Source: Paludibacteraceae bacterium (GTDB lineage: Bacteria > Bacteroidota > Bacteroidia > Bacteroidales > Paludibacteraceae). From it: 64,000 nt of DNA. A program made the position numbers and the translations under genes. Below, one piece after another: positions 27,441 through 35,884 of the stretch (within the stretch, counting starts at the first letter, position 1; each line of letters begins with the position of its first letter). The stretch lies in assembly GCA_017547145.1 (NCBI GenBank), contig JAFYQJ010000014.1:124001-188000 (forward strand), written 5' to 3'. The notes below the pieces were generated by a model. That model had not been told where the DNA came from. It ran no database searches and saw only the letters and a program-made list of their open reading frames with translations.

Positions 27441-28296
27441 ATTTGTCTTTAAGTAATTGAAGGCACTTTTGTAAACTTACTTCCCAGTGTGGGATAGAGA
27501 CAGCAAAAGTGCTTTTTATTTTGTGTTTGTTGAGTACGCTGTAGAAAGGTCGTGGAGTTTTTGTGGGGTACTCGCTCGATTCTATAGGGAACACTTGGCA
27601 GTTGGTGTTCGTGAGTCTAAAAATGGCTGTGGTAAAATCGTACCAGCTACAAACGCCTTCGTTTGAGAAATGATAAACACCATAATCGGTTTTCTTGCTT
27701 GTGATAATTTCCCAAATGGCATTTGCCAAGTCGGCAGCATAAGTTGGTGTTCCTACTTGGTCGAAAACAACATTAAGGCTGTCTCGCTCATTACCCAAAC
27801 GTAACATCGTTTTTACAAAGTTGTTTCCAAACGATGAGTAGAGCCACGAAGTTCTAATAATAAAACTTGCGTTGCATACCGATAGCAATGCTTTTTCGCC
27901 TTCTAATTTAGTTTTTCCGTAAATGGTTTGCGGGTTGGTTGGCATCGTTTCAGTGTAAGGAATGTTGCTTGTTCCATCAAAAACATAGTCGGTAGAAACG
28001 TGAATAATTTTTGCTTGATATTTTTGGGCAGCAATGCCAAGATTTTTCACTGCATCGCAATTAATAGCACGGCATAAATCTATGTCGGTTTCGGCCTTGT
28101 CGACAGCCGTATATGCTGCACAATTTACAATATAGTCGGGACGAAGATTTTTAACGAAAGAGTCAACTTCGTCGGCATTGCAAATATTTAGTTCTTCAAC
28201 GTCGGTAAAAACAAAATCTACTTCAGTATATTGTTTTGCTACAACTCGCATTTCATTGCCAAGTTGTCCATTGGCACCAGTTATAAGAACTTTCAT
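27439..28296 (-). CDS. rfbD: dTDP-4-dehydrorhamnose reductase
   Basis: Last step of dTDP-L-rhamnose synthesis, NAD(P)H-dependent. 285 residues. Extended SDR features: GANGQLGNEM near the N-terminus (nucleotide binding), VSTDYVFDG, and the catalytic Tyr-x3-Lys in IYGKTKLEGE. Last gene of a panC-panD-rfbA-rfbC-rfbD unit, 4 nt after rfbC. rfbB, the 4,6-dehydratase, is not in the window. Confidence 0.97.
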   Translation of the reverse strand: MKVLITGANGQLGNEMRVVAKQYTEVDFVFTDVEELNICNADEVDSFVKNLRPDYIVNCAAYTAVDKAETDIDLCRAINCDAVKNLGIAAQKYQAKIIHVSTDYVFDGTSNIPYTETMPTNPQTIYGKTKLEGEKALLSVCNASFIIRTSWLYSSFGNNFVKTMLRLGNERDSLNVVFDQVGTPTYAADLANAIWEIITSKKTDYGVYHFSNEGVCSWYDFTTAIFRLTNTNCQVFPIESSEYPTKTPRPFYSVLNKHKIKSTFAVSIPHWEVSLQKCLQLLKDK

Positions 28297-28300
28297 CGTT

Positions 28301-28849
28301 TTAAAAATTTAGAGTAACATCTTTCAATAAAGGATGTTTTGTATCTTTTTCGGATAAAATCATTTTATCGGTAGGAATTTTCCAATCGATGTTTAAATCG
28401 GGATCGTTAAACAAAATTCCTCCGTCAGCTGCAGGATTGTAAAAATTATCACATTTATAACTAAAAACAGCTGTTTTGCTTAATACCGAAAAACCATGAG
28501 CAAACCCACGAGGGATAAGAAATTGTAAATGATTTTCTTCTGTTAGTTCTACTCCGAACCATTGACCATACGTGGCAGAGTTAGCACGTAAATCGACAGC
28601 AACGTCCCAAACTTTTCCAATAGTTACAGAAACAAGTTTCGATTGGCAGTAAGGGTTGTGTTGAAAGTGTAGACCTCTAATAACTCCGTAAGACGATTTA
28701 GACTGATTGTCTTGTACAAAATTCTGACTGATACCTAATTCTTTGTATCTGTTTTCGTTGTAGGTTTCGAAAAAAAATCCTCTATCGTCAGTAAAAATTT
28801 TTGGTTTTACGATAAGTAAATCTTTTATTGGAGTTGTTATTATTTCCAT
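28301..28849 (-). CDS. rfbC: dTDP-4-dehydrorhamnose 3,5-epimerase
   Basis: Cupin-fold epimerase of the dTDP-rhamnose pathway. 182 residues with GVIRGLHFQ (catalytic His region), KVWDVAVDLR and FLIPRGFAHGFSVLS. Its ATG overlaps the rfbA stop by one base, suggesting coupled translation. Confidence 0.98.
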   Translation of the reverse strand: MEIITTPIKDLLIVKPKIFTDDRGFFFETYNENRYKELGISQNFVQDNQSKSSYGVIRGLHFQHNPYCQSKLVSVTIGKVWDVAVDLRANSATYGQWFGVELTEENHLQFLIPRGFAHGFSVLSKTAVFSYKCDNFYNPAADGGILFNDPDLNIDWKIPTDKMILSEKDTKHPLLKDVTLNF

Positions 28850-29712
28850 TATTTTGCCAAGTCTAAAAGGTATTTACCGTATTGTGTTTTTTCTAAAAGC
28901 TTGCCTAGGTTTTGAAGTTGATTGGTATCAATCCATCCATTTCGCCACGCAATTTCTTCGATGCAACTAACGTAAAAACCTTGTCGGTTTTGAATTGTTT
29001 CAACAAAATTTGATGCTTCAAGCAAACTGTCGCAATTGCCCGTATCGAGCCATGCAAATCCACGACCAAAAAGTTCAACTTTCAAAGTCCCTTCCTCGAG
29101 GTAAAGTTTGTTGAGGTCTGTAATTTCGTATTCGCCACGGGCAGATGGTTTTAGATTTGCAGCCTTTTCAGTAACGGTTTCATCGTAAAAATAAAGCCCA
29201 GGAACTGCATATTTGCTTTTGGGTTTTTCTGGTTTTTCTTCAAGCGAAACAACATTATCACACTCATCGAACTCAACCACTCCGTAAGCACGAGGATCTT
29301 TTACATAATAACCAAATACGCAAGCTCCCTTTTCTATAGCAGCAGCACGTTTTAGCATTGCAGAAAAGCCTTGTCCGTAAAATAAATTATCGCCAAGAAT
29401 AAGGCAACCTTTTTCTCCTGCAAGAAAATCAGCTCCTAGTACAAATGCTTGAGCTAAACCATTAGGTGTTTCTTGTACTTTGTATTCAAAATGCATTCCA
29501 AGTTGTTCGCCAGAGCCAAGCAATTCTTGAAACATAGGTAAATCACGAGGAGTAGAAATGATCAAAATTTCTCTTATTCCTGCCAACATTAAAGTCGAAA
29601 GGGGATAGTAAATCATCGGTTTGTCGTAAACCGGCATGATTTGCTTCGAAATGGCTTTCGATAAAGGGTAAAGTCTTGTTGCACTTCCTCCTGCGAGAAT
29701 TATACCTTTCAT
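28849..29712 (-). CDS. rfbA: Glucose-1-phosphate thymidylyltransferase
   Basis: Makes dTDP-glucose from glucose 1-phosphate and dTTP. 287 residues with [20 protein letters not shown] and [17 protein letters not shown], then [12 protein letters not shown] and [19 protein letters not shown]. Starts 7 nt after panD. Confidence 0.98.
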   Translation of the reverse strand: MKGIILAGGSATRLYPLSKAISKQIMPVYDKPMIYYPLSTLMLAGIREILIISTPRDLPMFQELLGSGEQLGMHFEYKVQETPNGLAQAFVLGADFLAGEKGCLILGDNLFYGQGFSAMLKRAAAIEKGACVFGYYVKDPRAYGVVEFDECDNVVSLEEKPEKPKSKYAVPGLYFYDETVTEKAANLKPSARGEYEITDLNKLYLEEGTLKVELFGRGFAWLDTGNCDSLLEASNFVETIQNRQGFYVSCIEEIAWRNGWIDTNQLQNLGKLLEKTQYGKYLLDLAK

Positions 29713-29719
29713 AAACGGT

Positions 29720-30070
29720 TTATTTTAGTTTGTTTGTTTCGGTATCTGGGAAAATAATTTTTGGTTCAAAAGTTTTTGCTTCTTCCGAATCCATCCATGC
29801 GTATGCCAAAATAATAATGATATCGCCTGGTTGTACTAAACGTGCTGCAGCGCCATTAAGACAGATTTCTCCAGAACCTTTTTTGCCTTTAATCACGTAA
29901 GTTTCAAAGCGAGCACCATTGTTGTTGTTTACGATGAAAACCTTTTCGTTAGGCAAAATGTTTGCTGCATTTATCAAGTCCTCATCGATAGTAATGCTAC
30001 CAATGTAATTCAAATTTGCATCAGTAACAGTAACTCTATGAATTTTCGATTTTAAGATTTCTACGTACAT
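29720..30070 (-). CDS. panD: Aspartate 1-decarboxylase proenzyme
   Basis: Pyruvoyl enzyme making beta-alanine for pantothenate. 116 residues from the ATG at 30070 ([20 protein letters not shown]); an in-frame start 24 nt upstream would overlap panC. The self-cleavage site Gly24-Ser25 (NYIGSITID) is at the standard position, so the precursor should mature. One base separates it from the panC stop. Confidence 0.97.
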   Translation of the reverse strand: MYVEILKSKIHRVTVTDANLNYIGSITIDEDLINAANILPNEKVFIVNNNNGARFETYVIKGKKGSGEICLNGAAARLVQPGDIIIILAYAWMDSEEAKTFEPKIIFPDTETNKLK

Positions 30071-30071
30071 T

Positions 30072-30923
30072 TTATTTGTATTGAATGTTATCAATTAAAC
30101 GAACTGCACCACAAAAAACTGTAACACAGCCAACTATATAATTAGCATCGTTCCAATCCTTTACAGATTGAAGCGTGTTTCCATTTACAATTTCAAAATA
30201 TTCTACACGAAGTCCTTCTATATTATTAATTTTCGCCACAACCCAATCTATTGTTTCTGCAACGTTTTTTATTTGCTGAAAACCAACGCTTTCTTTTAAT
30301 GTTTTGTAAATATTTGTTGCAATATCTTTTTCGTTAGCACTTAAAAGCATATTACGACTACTAAGAGCTAACCCGCTTTCTTCGCGCACGATTGGGCAAC
30401 CAATAATCTCAATAGGATATTTTTTTGTTGCAACCATGTGTCGGATAATGGCTAGTTGTTGAAAATCTTTTTCACCAAAATATGCTTTGTCGGGCGTTGA
30501 TAACTCAAACAATTTTCCAACAATTTGAACAACACCATTGAAATGTCCCGGACGAAATTTCCCTTCCATCACTTTGTCCAAACCATTAAAATCAAATTCA
30601 AAAGTGGAATTCAATTCGGTGCTATCGTAAATTTCATCAACTTCTGGAGCAAAAATAGCGTAGCAATTATTCTCTTCTAGCATTTTTGCATCGGCTTCGA
30701 GCGTACGAGGGTATTTCGCTAAATCGTTTTTGTCATTGAATTGTGTTGGGTTTACAAAAATGCTCACAATGCATACATCATTTTCTTTAACACAACGTTT
30801 AACAAGCTGTAAATGACCATTATGCAAAGCTCCCATTGTAGGAACAAGTCCTACGGTTTTTCCCTCATTTTTTAACGCAGTAACGAGATCTCGTAAAGCA
30901 ACTTGGGTTTTGATTATTTCCAT
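30072..30923 (-). CDS. panC: Pantothenate synthetase
   Basis: ATP-dependent joining of pantoate and beta-alanine. 283 residues with [15 protein letters not shown] (the HxGH nucleotidyl-transferase motif), [13 protein letters not shown] and SSRNMLL. First gene of its operon; panB is not in the window. The product is a substrate for CoaX, encoded at 50060. Confidence 0.98.
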   Translation of the reverse strand: MEIIKTQVALRDLVTALKNEGKTVGLVPTMGALHNGHLQLVKRCVKENDVCIVSIFVNPTQFNDKNDLAKYPRTLEADAKMLEENNCYAIFAPEVDEIYDSTELNSTFEFDFNGLDKVMEGKFRPGHFNGVVQIVGKLFELSTPDKAYFGEKDFQQLAIIRHMVATKKYPIEIIGCPIVREESGLALSSRNMLLSANEKDIATNIYKTLKESVGFQQIKNVAETIDWVVAKINNIEGLRVEYFEIVNGNTLQSVKDWNDANYIVGCVTVFCGAVRLIDNIQYK

Positions 30924-30949
30924 TTCTTTTATTCCGTATGTTTAATTTT

Positions 30950-30976
30950 TATCTTTGCAAGATATGTGCAAAAATA
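30950..30976. promoter_or_regulatory. Divergent promoter boxes between panC and the HAD gene
   Basis: TATCTTTG (30950-30957, + strand) and TATTTTTG (30976-30969, - strand) both match TAnnTTTG. They face away towards the genes they would serve only if the initiation sites cross over, because the + box lies left of the - box; the transcripts would overlap by a few tens of bases. No clear -33 elements. Confidence 0.45.
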
Positions 30977-31019
30977 ACCATTTTATAATATAAAAGGAGT
31001 AAAAATATTTACATTTATT

Positions 31020-31646
31020 ATGTTGAAAAATATAGTTTTTGATATGGGTGGAGTCTTGATTGATTTAAACCGAAATGCTTGTATTGAGGCTTTTCGTCAA
31101 TTGGGATTTTTAGATGTTGATAAATATATTGGGGAATTTGTTCAGTCAGATGTTTTTTTGAAATTAGAAGAAGGTAAAATCTCTGAAAATGAATTTTATG
31201 CAGAAATTAAGAAAATAATAGGTTGTTCAATCTCTAATGAAGATATTCGTACAGCATGGCTTTGTTTTTTATTGTCGATTCCTAACGAAAAATTGGAATT
31301 ACTATTGCTTTTGAAAAAACAATATAACGTATATCTTTTGAGTAATACAAATCCAATACACTTTCCTTATATTGTCGAAACTCAGTTTTGTAAGAATGGA
31401 CATGCTTTGTCAGATTATTTTGATAAATGCTTTTTGTCCTATCAATTGAACATGTCAAAACCACGAGCAGAAATATTTACATATTTGTTGCAATCGGAGA
31501 ATTTGCTGTCTGAGGAAACTTTTTTGATTGATGATGGAAAAGCAAATATTGAAATGGCTAAGTCTTTGGGTTTTAGAACTTATTTGGCGAAACCTTTTGA
31601 GTCGTTTGATACATTGAAACAACAATTATTAGAAAAAACATTATGA
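31020..31646 (+). CDS. HAD superfamily phosphatase (subfamily IA-like)
   Basis: 208 residues. Motif I is FDMGGVLIDL (Asp at 8), the DxGGV variant of the YihX/epoxide hydrolase N-domain type; motif II is LLSNTNPIHF; the Lys is in MSKPRAEIF; motif IV is FLIDDGKANIEMA. Expected to hydrolyse a small phosphorylated substrate, not predictable here. It overlaps the GH92 gene by 4 nt (ATGA), so a sugar phosphate is a reasonable guess (inference). Confidence 0.85.
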   Translation: MLKNIVFDMGGVLIDLNRNACIEAFRQLGFLDVDKYIGEFVQSDVFLKLEEGKISENEFYAEIKKIIGCSISNEDIRTAWLCFLLSIPNEKLELLLLLKKQYNVYLLSNTNPIHFPYIVETQFCKNGHALSDYFDKCFLSYQLNMSKPRAEIFTYLLQSENLLSEETFLIDDGKANIEMAKSLGFRTYLAKPFESFDTLKQQLLEKTL

Positions 31647-33919
31647 AAAAGGTATTAATGTCGTTTGTTCTTTTTGTAGTTACATTTGATGCGTTTTCTT
31701 TTTCTCCTGTTGATAGCGTGAATACGTTGATGGGAACAGCCTCGACGTACAACTTTTCGCATGGAAATACATATCCTGCTGTGGCAATGCCTTGGGGAAT
31801 GAATTTTTGGTCGGCACAAACGGGCGAAAATGGTAGCGGATGGATGTATACTTATTCGGAAAATGAAATTCGTGGTTTTCGGCAAACGCACCAGCCGAGT
31901 CCATGGATAAATGACTATGGAACCTTTTCAATTATGCCGCTTTCGGGCGATTTGCAGGTGGATAATCATTTAAGAGGCAGAATGTTTTCTCATGAAAATG
32001 AAGTGGCAAAACCTTATCTATATCAAGTTCGATTTGATGATGGTACTCTAGTAAAAATGACTCCAACGGAACGTGGGGCAATTTTTGTCGTGAAATTTGC
32101 AGAAAACAAAAGGCAATTTTTAGTGCTCGATGCTTATAAAGATGGATGTGGAGTTGAAATTGATACAACAAATAGTTGCATCACAGGATATACAAAGAAC
32201 AATAGCGGTGGTGTCCCTTCTAATTTTGCTAATTATTTTGTAGTAGATTTTGACCAAAAAATTGTTGATTTTGGGACACGAACTAATGATTCGTTGATGG
32301 CCAAAACAACCAAAGCAGAACATTTTGCTGCGCAGGCGTATGTGGAATTTGATTTGAGCCCGAATGATTCATTGATTATTCGCGTGGCTTCATCTTTTGT
32401 AAGTAAAGAACAAGCGTTGTTGAATTTTGAGAGGGAGGTGCAAGATCATTCTTTTTGCGATGTTTTGCTCCGTGCAAAAAATGAGTGGAACGAAAAACTT
32501 GGTCGGATTCGAGTGGGAGGTGAGGCCGATCCAAATACGATTCGTACGTTTTATTCTTGCCTTTATAGAACATTGCTATTTCCACGCAGGTTTTTTGAAT
32601 ATGATGGCGAAAATAAGCCAATTTATTATAGTCCTTATGATGGAAAAATTCATAGCGGAGTGATGTACACCGACAACGGATTTTGGGATACGTTTAGGGC
32701 TGTGCATCCGTTGTTTACGTTGCTTTATCCTGAAGTGACGGAATGTGTTTTGCAGTCATTGCTCAATACTTATGACGAAAGTGGTTTTTTGCCCGAGTGG
32801 GCAAGTCCGGGCCATCGCAATTGTATGATAGGAAACAATTCTCTCTCATTGATTGCTGATGCATGGCAAAAAGGTTTTAGACGTATTGATGCCGAAAAAG
32901 CACTCAAGGCAATGCTCAATCAAACCTTGGAACAGGGTAGTGAATCTTCGGTTGGAAGAAATGGCTACGAAGATTATCACAATCTTGGCTATGTTCCTTA
33001 TCCTGATTATTACGAGGCATCAGCCAAAACGCTCGAATATGCCTATGCAGATTGGTGTTTGGCAACTTTTGCAGAAAGTATTGGAGAAAAAAATATCGCA
33101 AAAGAGTATTTCATAAAGTCGCAAAACTATCGAAACTTGTTTGACGCAAATATTGGTTTTATGCGTGCGAAAAACAAGCAAGGAGAGTGGATAGAACCTT
33201 TTGATGCTACGGAATGGGGCGGTCCTTTTACCGAGGGTTGTTCGTGGCATTACACATGGAGTGTTTTTCACGATGTTGAAGGTTTGGCGCAGCTTATGGG
33301 TGGACACACTGAAATGGTGAAACAACTCGATTCTGTATTTTCTGCTCCAAATACTTATAACTATGGAACGTATGGATTTGTAATTCATGAAATTGCCGAA
33401 ATGGTTGCATTGAATATGGGGCAATATGCACATGGCAATCAGCCAATTCAGCATGCTATTTATTTGTATAATTATTTGGGTCAGCCATGGAAAGCGCAAC
33501 AAAGGGTTCGTGAGGTTTTGTCGCGATTGTATTTGGCAACTCCCGATGGTTATTGTGGCGATGAAGACAACGGACAAACATCGGCTTGGTATGTTTTTAG
33601 TGCCTTGGGATTTTATCCCGTTTGTCCGGGAGCGTCCGAATATGTTTTGGGCTCGCCGTTGTTTGAAAAAACTGTTTTGTCATTGCCGGGAGATAAATCT
33701 TTTGAAATAAATGCTACGAAAAATTCTGCAGAAAAAGTTTATATACAAAATGCATTGCTCAATGGTAAAACTTTTGAGAACAACTATTTAACCCATGAGC
33801 AAATATCTTCTGGTGGAATATTTGATTTGAAGATGTCTGAAAAGCCAAACAAAAAACGAGGAATCAAGGCAGAAAATTTACCATATTCATATACAAAAAT
33901 AGATAAGTTAAAAAATTAA
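31643..33919 (+). CDS. GH92 family alpha-1,2-mannosidase (copy 1)
   Basis: Calcium-dependent exo-alpha-mannosidase family acting on mannose-rich glycans, usually periplasmic or surface. 758 residues with signal peptide about 1-19. Catalytic acid candidate Glu531 in FTEGCSWHYTW; base pair Asp640 and Asp642 in GDEDNGQTSAWYVF; AHGNQPIQH precedes. These numbers run two below Glu533, Asp642 and Asp644 that I recall for the enzyme BT3990. Linked to a HAD phosphatase by overlap and followed by a two-component pair. Confidence 0.93.
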   Translation: MKKVLMSFVLFVVTFDAFSFSPVDSVNTLMGTASTYNFSHGNTYPAVAMPWGMNFWSAQTGENGSGWMYTYSENEIRGFRQTHQPSPWINDYGTFSIMPLSGDLQVDNHLRGRMFSHENEVAKPYLYQVRFDDGTLVKMTPTERGAIFVVKFAENKRQFLVLDAYKDGCGVEIDTTNSCITGYTKNNSGGVPSNFANYFVVDFDQKIVDFGTRTNDSLMAKTTKAEHFAAQAYVEFDLSPNDSLIIRVASSFVSKEQALLNFEREVQDHSFCDVLLRAKNEWNEKLGRIRVGGEADPNTIRTFYSCLYRTLLFPRRFFEYDGENKPIYYSPYDGKIHSGVMYTDNGFWDTFRAVHPLFTLLYPEVTECVLQSLLNTYDESGFLPEWASPGHRNCMIGNNSLSLIADAWQKGFRRIDAEKALKAMLNQTLEQGSESSVGRNGYEDYHNLGYVPYPDYYEASAKTLEYAYADWCLATFAESIGEKNIAKEYFIKSQNYRNLFDANIGFMRAKNKQGEWIEPFDATEWGGPFTEGCSWHYTWSVFHDVEGLAQLMGGHTEMVKQLDSVFSAPNTYNYGTYGFVIHEIAEMVALNMGQYAHGNQPIQHAIYLYNYLGQPWKAQQRVREVLSRLYLATPDGYCGDEDNGQTSAWYVFSALGFYPVCPGASEYVLGSPLFEKTVLSLPGDKSFEINATKNSAEKVYIQNALLNGKTFENNYLTHEQISSGGIFDLKMSEKPNKKRGIKAENLPYSYTKIDKLKN

Positions 33920-33983
33920 TAAAATTGTAATAATTTTTTAGGCTACTATATCGTTTAATTCTTTTATTTTGAACAAAAAAAGT

Positions 33984-34664
33984 ATGAAAAAGCGTATTCT
34001 AGTAGTAGATGACGAGTGTGATTTGTGTGAGATTTTACGGTTCAATCTTGAATCGGAAGGTTATGATGTTGATGTTGCATTTTCGGGTGAGGAGGCTTTA
34101 ACGTATAACCTATCGAAATATTCGTTGCTTTTGCTTGATGTTATGATGGAGGATTTGTCAGGTTTTGAGGTGGCTAAAGTATTACGCAATAATAAGGAAA
34201 CAGAATCTTTACCTATTATATTTTTGACTGCATTAACTTCCGAAAGTGATATATTAGAGGGCTTTGATTTGGGTGCTGATGATTATATAAAAAAACCATT
34301 TTCGGTAAAAGAAGTTATCGCACGAGTGAAGTCGGTTTTGAATAGGGTAGATGCTCGAAGCAGTAATCTAAAATCAATTCTTTCGTATGAAAATTTAAAA
34401 ATTTATTTAGATACAAAAAGGGTTCTTGTTGATAATCAAGAGATTCTGTTTACGAAAAAAGAGTTTGGAATATTGTCTCTGTTGTTGGGGCATCCTAATC
34501 AAGTGTATTCTCGAAATGAAATTTTGTCATTAGTTTGGACCGATGAAGTTTGTGTTTTGGATCGTACGGTAGATGTAAATATAGCTCGAGTACGAAAAAA
34601 AATAGGACGTTATGGAAAAAACATAGTTTCACGATCTGGATTTGGTTATTCGTTTGTTTTTTGA
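33984..34664 (+). CDS. OmpR/PhoB-type response regulator
   Basis: 226 residues from ATG 33984; an in-frame TTG 15 nt upstream is less likely. Receiver domain 1-115 with acidic pair Asp9/Asp10 (VVDDE), phospho-acceptor Asp52 (LLLLDVMM), conserved Thr in FLTALTS and Lys in IKKPF. A winged-helix DNA-binding domain follows (KKEFGILSLLLGHPNQVYSR, DRTVDVNIARVRKKI). Pairs with the kinase 2 nt downstream. The signal is not evident; the target may include the neighbouring GH92 gene (inference). Confidence 0.93.
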   Translation: MKKRILVVDDECDLCEILRFNLESEGYDVDVAFSGEEALTYNLSKYSLLLLDVMMEDLSGFEVAKVLRNNKETESLPIIFLTALTSESDILEGFDLGADDYIKKPFSVKEVIARVKSVLNRVDARSSNLKSILSYENLKIYLDTKRVLVDNQEILFTKKEFGILSLLLGHPNQVYSRNEILSLVWTDEVCVLDRTVDVNIARVRKKIGRYGKNIVSRSGFGYSFVF

Positions 34665-34666
34665 GT

Positions 34667-35884
34667 ATGAATTTAAATAAAAACTTATTTCTACTATTAT
34701 CTACAATTTTTGTTTGTAGTATTGTTGCAATACTTTTTTTTCAACATAGTCAAGAAAAAGCTTTTCGCAAAACACATCTAAATACATGCTTGAAAAATTA
34801 CAATAGAATTGTAGTTCATTATCTCGAAGATAATGAATACGATGCCGAAAAACTTTTAGATTTATTACCCTTGTTCCCAGATAGTTTGCTCTGTATACAA
34901 GTAAAAAAAGCAAACGGAGAGGTGCTTTTAGAAAATTTTTCATCAGAAGAATTGCCTACTTCATTGAATTCTGAAAAAGGGATTTTTTTGTCAAGATTTT
35001 CAAATGATTTATATTATTATACTATTTCTAATTTTGGCGATTTTAAGGTAACGTCGGCATTGCCTTACGATCAAACATTTGAAATTTCAGTAAGAGAAAA
35101 TCGCTATTTTTTGGTTTTTGTCGTGATATTGTTTTTAGTTGTAATTGTTCTAATTTATTTATTATCAAAACATTTTTATATGATTGTTGCTCGTGATGAG
35201 GCAAAATTGAAGCGTTTATTAACTCAAAATATTTCTCACGAATTAAAAACACCTGTAAGTGCTATTTTAGGATGTACAGAGACATTATTGTTTAATAATA
35301 AGATGTCTGATAATCAAAGGAATGTATTTGTAGAGCGTTCGTATGAACAAGCAAAACGTTTGCAATCTTTATTAGAAGATATCACCATTCTGAATAAATT
35401 AGATGATGCTCGACTTTTGTATGAAAAAACGCATTGCGATTTGTGTAAAACTGTAAAAGAAGTGATACAAGATTGTGAATATTTGATGGAGGATCGAAAC
35501 ATTTTAGTGGAGATTTCATTGCCCGAAGAACTCCCTATTTTTGGAAATCCTTCATTGTTATATTCGGTGTTTCGAAATTTGTTGGAGAATGCCTTAATGT
35601 ATGCAGGTGAGGATGCAAAGGTGTCTATTATTTTGAAGGAAGATGCAAAGCGTCATTATTATTTCTCGTTTTCCGATACTGGAAAAGGAGTTGCTCAAGA
35701 GCATTTACCTCATTTGTTTGACCGTTTTTATCGTGTAGAGAAAGGTCGTAATAGAAAGACAGGAGGGACAGGTTTAGGACTTGCTATTGTGAAAAATGCA
35801 ATTGCGTTTCATCAAGGAAGTATCAGTGTAAAAAATGCAATTGGTGGAGGTTTGTGTTTCGATTTTTCTTTAAAAAAGTATTAA
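34667..35884 (+). CDS. Sensor histidine kinase
   Basis: 405 residues from ATG 34667. TM segments at about 7-25 and 147-166 enclose a 120-residue periplasmic sensor with no recognised fold. HisKA has the phospho-acceptor His191 (ISHELKTP). The ATPase domain has the N box FRNLLENAL (302-310), DTGKG (337-341) and GGTGLGLA (366-373). No HAMP domain is apparent between TM2 and HisKA. PhoR-like by layout. Its stop codon overlaps the convergent mutS2 stop by 4 nt. Confidence 0.93.
   Translation: MNLNKNLFLLLSTIFVCSIVAILFFQHSQEKAFRKTHLNTCLKNYNRIVVHYLEDNEYDAEKLLDLLPLFPDSLLCIQVKKANGEVLLENFSSEELPTSLNSEKGIFLSRFSNDLYYYTISNFGDFKVTSALPYDQTFEISVRENRYFLVFVVILFLVVIVLIYLLSKHFYMIVARDEAKLKRLLTQNISHELKTPVSAILGCTETLLFNNKMSDNQRNVFVERSYEQAKRLQSLLEDITILNKLDDARLLYEKTHCDLCKTVKEVIQDCEYLMEDRNILVEISLPEELPIFGNPSLLYSVFRNLLENALMYAGEDAKVSIILKEDAKRHYYFSFSDTGKGVAQEHLPHLFDRFYRVEKGRNRKTGGTGLGLAIVKNAIAFHQGSISVKNAIGGGLCFDFSLKKY

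Noticed and set aside
33020-33577. 185-codon - strand frame inside GH92 copy 1
   Set aside because: It lies antisense to strongly conserved GH92 motifs and has no family features; similar shadows occur at 45025-46026 opposite copy 2.
34550-34666. Longer start for the histidine kinase
   Set aside because: It would overlap the response regulator by more than 100 nt and put a cysteine-rich, non-family leader before the first membrane segment.
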